From the NCBI GenBank assembly GCA_965230615.1, contig OZ246012.1, positions 372,001-436,000 on the forward strand: a stretch of 64,000 bases of DNA, read 5' to 3'. Below, one piece after another: positions 62,832 through 64,000 of the stretch. This stretch comes from G965230615 sp965230615 (lineage in GTDB: Bacteria; Pseudomonadota; Gammaproteobacteria; HTCC5015). The position numbers and the translations under genes were made by a program. The notes under the pieces are model-generated. The model had not been told where the DNA came from and did not search any database. It saw only the letters and a program-made list of their open reading frames with translations. The number at the start of each line of letters is the position of its first letter. Within the stretch, counting starts at the first letter, position 1.

Positions 62832-63283
62832 TGGTTACCTCCTTGCACGCGATATCGGCGTTGTTGGCCATCATCTTTGTATGAGTTGATCGTCATGCCC
62901 AATCGTTTTTTAACTGTGTTTGAAAAGACACCTCGAACGGTGTGCTTTTGCCAGCCAGTTTCAGTACAAATTTCTTCAATGCTAGCGCCTTCTGGGCGCT
63001 GCATTAGTGCGATCATACGTGATTGTTTAGTGCCTTCTCGCAGGGTGATGGTCTTGTTGGTTTCTGATTTTGAAGGTGCTTCTAAGCCTATGGCGTCAAA
63101 GCCATTTCCATTGATGGTGTAGCTATCGCCATTTTGGGTAATGAGCTCCCGAGTTAGAAGCCCTTGGATGACTCTGGGTTTAATGCCTGCATTGATATTG
63201 CTTGGTAGCGGCTCGATGTTTCCATCTGGCCGCTTACTCGCGGCTTGCAAAATGGCGGCTTGGGTATCAGTTAATGTGCTCAT
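62828..63283 (-). CDS. DUF3489 domain protein
   Basis: 151 residues from the ATG at 63283 (AAGGAG 7 bases upstream). Two parts: a winged-helix-like start (LTDTQAAILQAASKRPDGNI) and the DUF3489 part (GTKQSRMIALMQRPEGASIE, EICTETGWQKHTVRGVFSNT). Probably DNA-binding. Middle gene of a three-gene leftward operon common in phage-like elements. Confidence 0.88.
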   Translation of the reverse strand: MSTLTDTQAAILQAASKRPDGNIEPLPSNINAGIKPRVIQGLLTRELITQNGDSYTINGNGFDAIGLEAPSKSETNKTITLREGTKQSRMIALMQRPEGASIEEICTETGWQKHTVRGVFSNTVKKRLGMTINSYKDDGQQRRYRVQGGNQ

Positions 63284-63293
63284 AGTGCGCTCC

Positions 63294-63506
63294 TTATTCG
63301 GCATGTTCGCCTTCTTTAAAGGCTGAATCGGTAATTTGTTTGAGGAGTTCGGCGTAGTGCCCCAGATCGCCCACGTGCCCCCAGTTGATTTCGTCGGGGT
63401 GAGCGTTGAAGTGGTCGTCGCTGAGTGCCTGAAGGCGCTCAAGCGCGTTATCAATTTCGGCTTTTCGGGCTAAAAAAGTGTCTAATGCGTTTTGTTTGTG
63501 GGCCAT
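63294..63506 (-). CDS. Small conserved protein upstream of DUF3489
   Basis: 70 residues from the ATG at 63506 (GGAG upstream). Sequence MAHKQNALDTFLARKAEIDN, then DEINWGHVGDLGHYAELLKQ. Helical and acidic. It is a usual companion of DUF3489 proteins; function unknown. It shares a divergent promoter region with the putative terminase gene. Confidence 0.78.
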   Translation of the reverse strand: MAHKQNALDTFLARKAEIDNALERLQALSDDHFNAHPDEINWGHVGDLGHYAELLKQITDSAFKEGEHAE

Positions 63507-63612
63507 TTTGTTGTCTCCAAATGCTGTTCTGTTAAGCACATGAACGCTTCATTCAGCGGCCTTATCAACTCATTTCTGCTTATTAATTCGATTAAAAACA
63601 ACAGGTTAAAAC

Positions 63613-64000
63613 ATGGGCGTATCACTGCGGGCTTATGCCAAACATCGAGGGGTATCTGATACTGCAGTGCGGAAAGCGATTAAGTCTGGCCGTATCCAAG
63701 CGGAATCTGATGGCACGATTGATATAGATAAAGTCGACAAGCAATGGGATCGCAACACGGATCGCGCCCAGCAACGCAAATCATCGGGTGCAACCAAAGC
63801 AGTCCCAAAAGCGGCACTGGATGCGGTCGCAGATACCCTAAGTGAAAGTGGCAATACCGGTGGTGGCACTACCTATATGCAAGCCAGAACTGCCAATGAA
63901 GTGCTGAAGGCACAAACTAATCGAATCAAATTACAGCAGCTTAAAAAAGAGTTGGTCGATCGTGCCAAGGCGATAGCTCATGTCTTTCGGATGGCTCGAT
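63613..64000 (+). CDS. Putative phage terminase small subunit (cut by window end)
   Basis: An open frame of 129 codons from the ATG at 63613 runs past the window. It starts MGVSLRAYAKHRGVSDTAVR with a helix-turn-helix (residues ~5-30) like Nu1/TerS proteins, then a charged linker and a helical part (ARTANEVLKAQTNRIKLQQL, KKELVDRAKAIAHVFRMAR). TerS binds the packaging site and directs the large subunit. The gene order, after methyltransferase and DUF3489 genes, supports it. The large subunit is expected just beyond the window. Confidence 0.75.
   Translation, partial: MGVSLRAYAKHRGVSDTAVRKAIKSGRIQAESDGTIDIDKVDKQWDRNTDRAQQRKSSGATKAVPKAALDAVADTLSESGNTGGGTTYMQARTANEVLKAQTNRIKLQQLKKELVDRAKAIAHVFRMAR

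Larger units (their letters stand above)
25931..64000. mobile_element. Integrated phage-like element with metal-resistance cargo (right end beyond window)
   Basis: The stretch holds a large serine recombinase, two AlpA-like HTH genes, an early phage replication/recombination block, a ParB-domain methyltransferase and a putative terminase small subunit, together with two metal-resistance cassettes (26.3-45.0 kb). Base composition is less AT-rich than to the left. Neither attachment site could be identified, so the left limit is placed at the end of the tandem repeats by inference. The cargo may itself be a later insertion. Confidence 0.6.

Noticed and set aside
1..64000. tRNA gene as integration site
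   Set aside because: No tRNA-like cloverleaf was recognised near the left boundary, and large serine recombinases often use protein genes as targets.

Overview
The window joins two different pieces of a Gammaproteobacterial genome. Bases 1 to about 25,400 look like ordinary chromosome: visibly AT-rich, with long gene-poor gaps, and genes for a YqjG-type glutathionyl-hydroquinone reductase, a CDGSH protein, an MscS channel, LuxR/AraC/LysR/TetR regulators, an ECF42-type sigma factor, a PEP-CTERM exported protein and a GH25 lysozyme. PEP-CTERM sorting plus ECF42 suggests a free-living, probably aquatic Gammaproteobacterium. I cannot name the genus. Several proteins here are exported and of unknown function.

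At about 25,409-25,930 lies a minisatellite of seven tandem 74-bp units, and beyond it base composition and gene style change. From about 26 kb to the right edge the content is that of an integrated phage-like element: two AlpA-like HTH genes, a large serine recombinase with its DUF2924 and HTH companions, an early replication/recombination block (RecA-like ATPase, DEAD/DEAH helicase, Cas4-like nuclease, TOPRIM/AAA primase-helicase, RuvC-like resolvase), a ParB-domain DNA methyltransferase, DUF3489/DUF6511/DUF6362 proteins, and the start of a putative terminase small subunit cut by the window end.

The left part of that element (about 26.3-45.0 kb) carries two metal-resistance cassettes. The rightward one is CadR-like regulator, CzcI-like protein, CzcC, CzcB, CzcA (HME1 type, residues D402/D408/E415 present) and a CzcN-like methyltransferase, for export of Cd/Zn/Co. 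The leftward one is a CopL-like protein, a DUF411 protein, CusC, CusB with two C-terminal CusF-like domains, CusA (HME4 type), a cupredoxin, a CueR-like regulator, a small protein with duplicated CC motifs and CopA, for Cu/Ag export. Both are led by MerR-type promoters with the characteristic 19-bp spacer. A truncated helicase fragment lies between them.

Between the recombinase and the replication block sits a divergent locus of interest: leftward an XRE regulator, an ImmA/IrrE-type metalloprotease and a protein with HNH-like residues; rightward two translationally coupled genes of unknown function. Its shared intergenic region holds two back-to-back promoters and inverted repeats. It is the best candidate here for an undescribed defence or prophage-control system. 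A second point of interest is a cluster of iteron-like decamers and nested palindromes at the 5' end of the RuvC-like gene, which could be a replication origin inside coding sequence.
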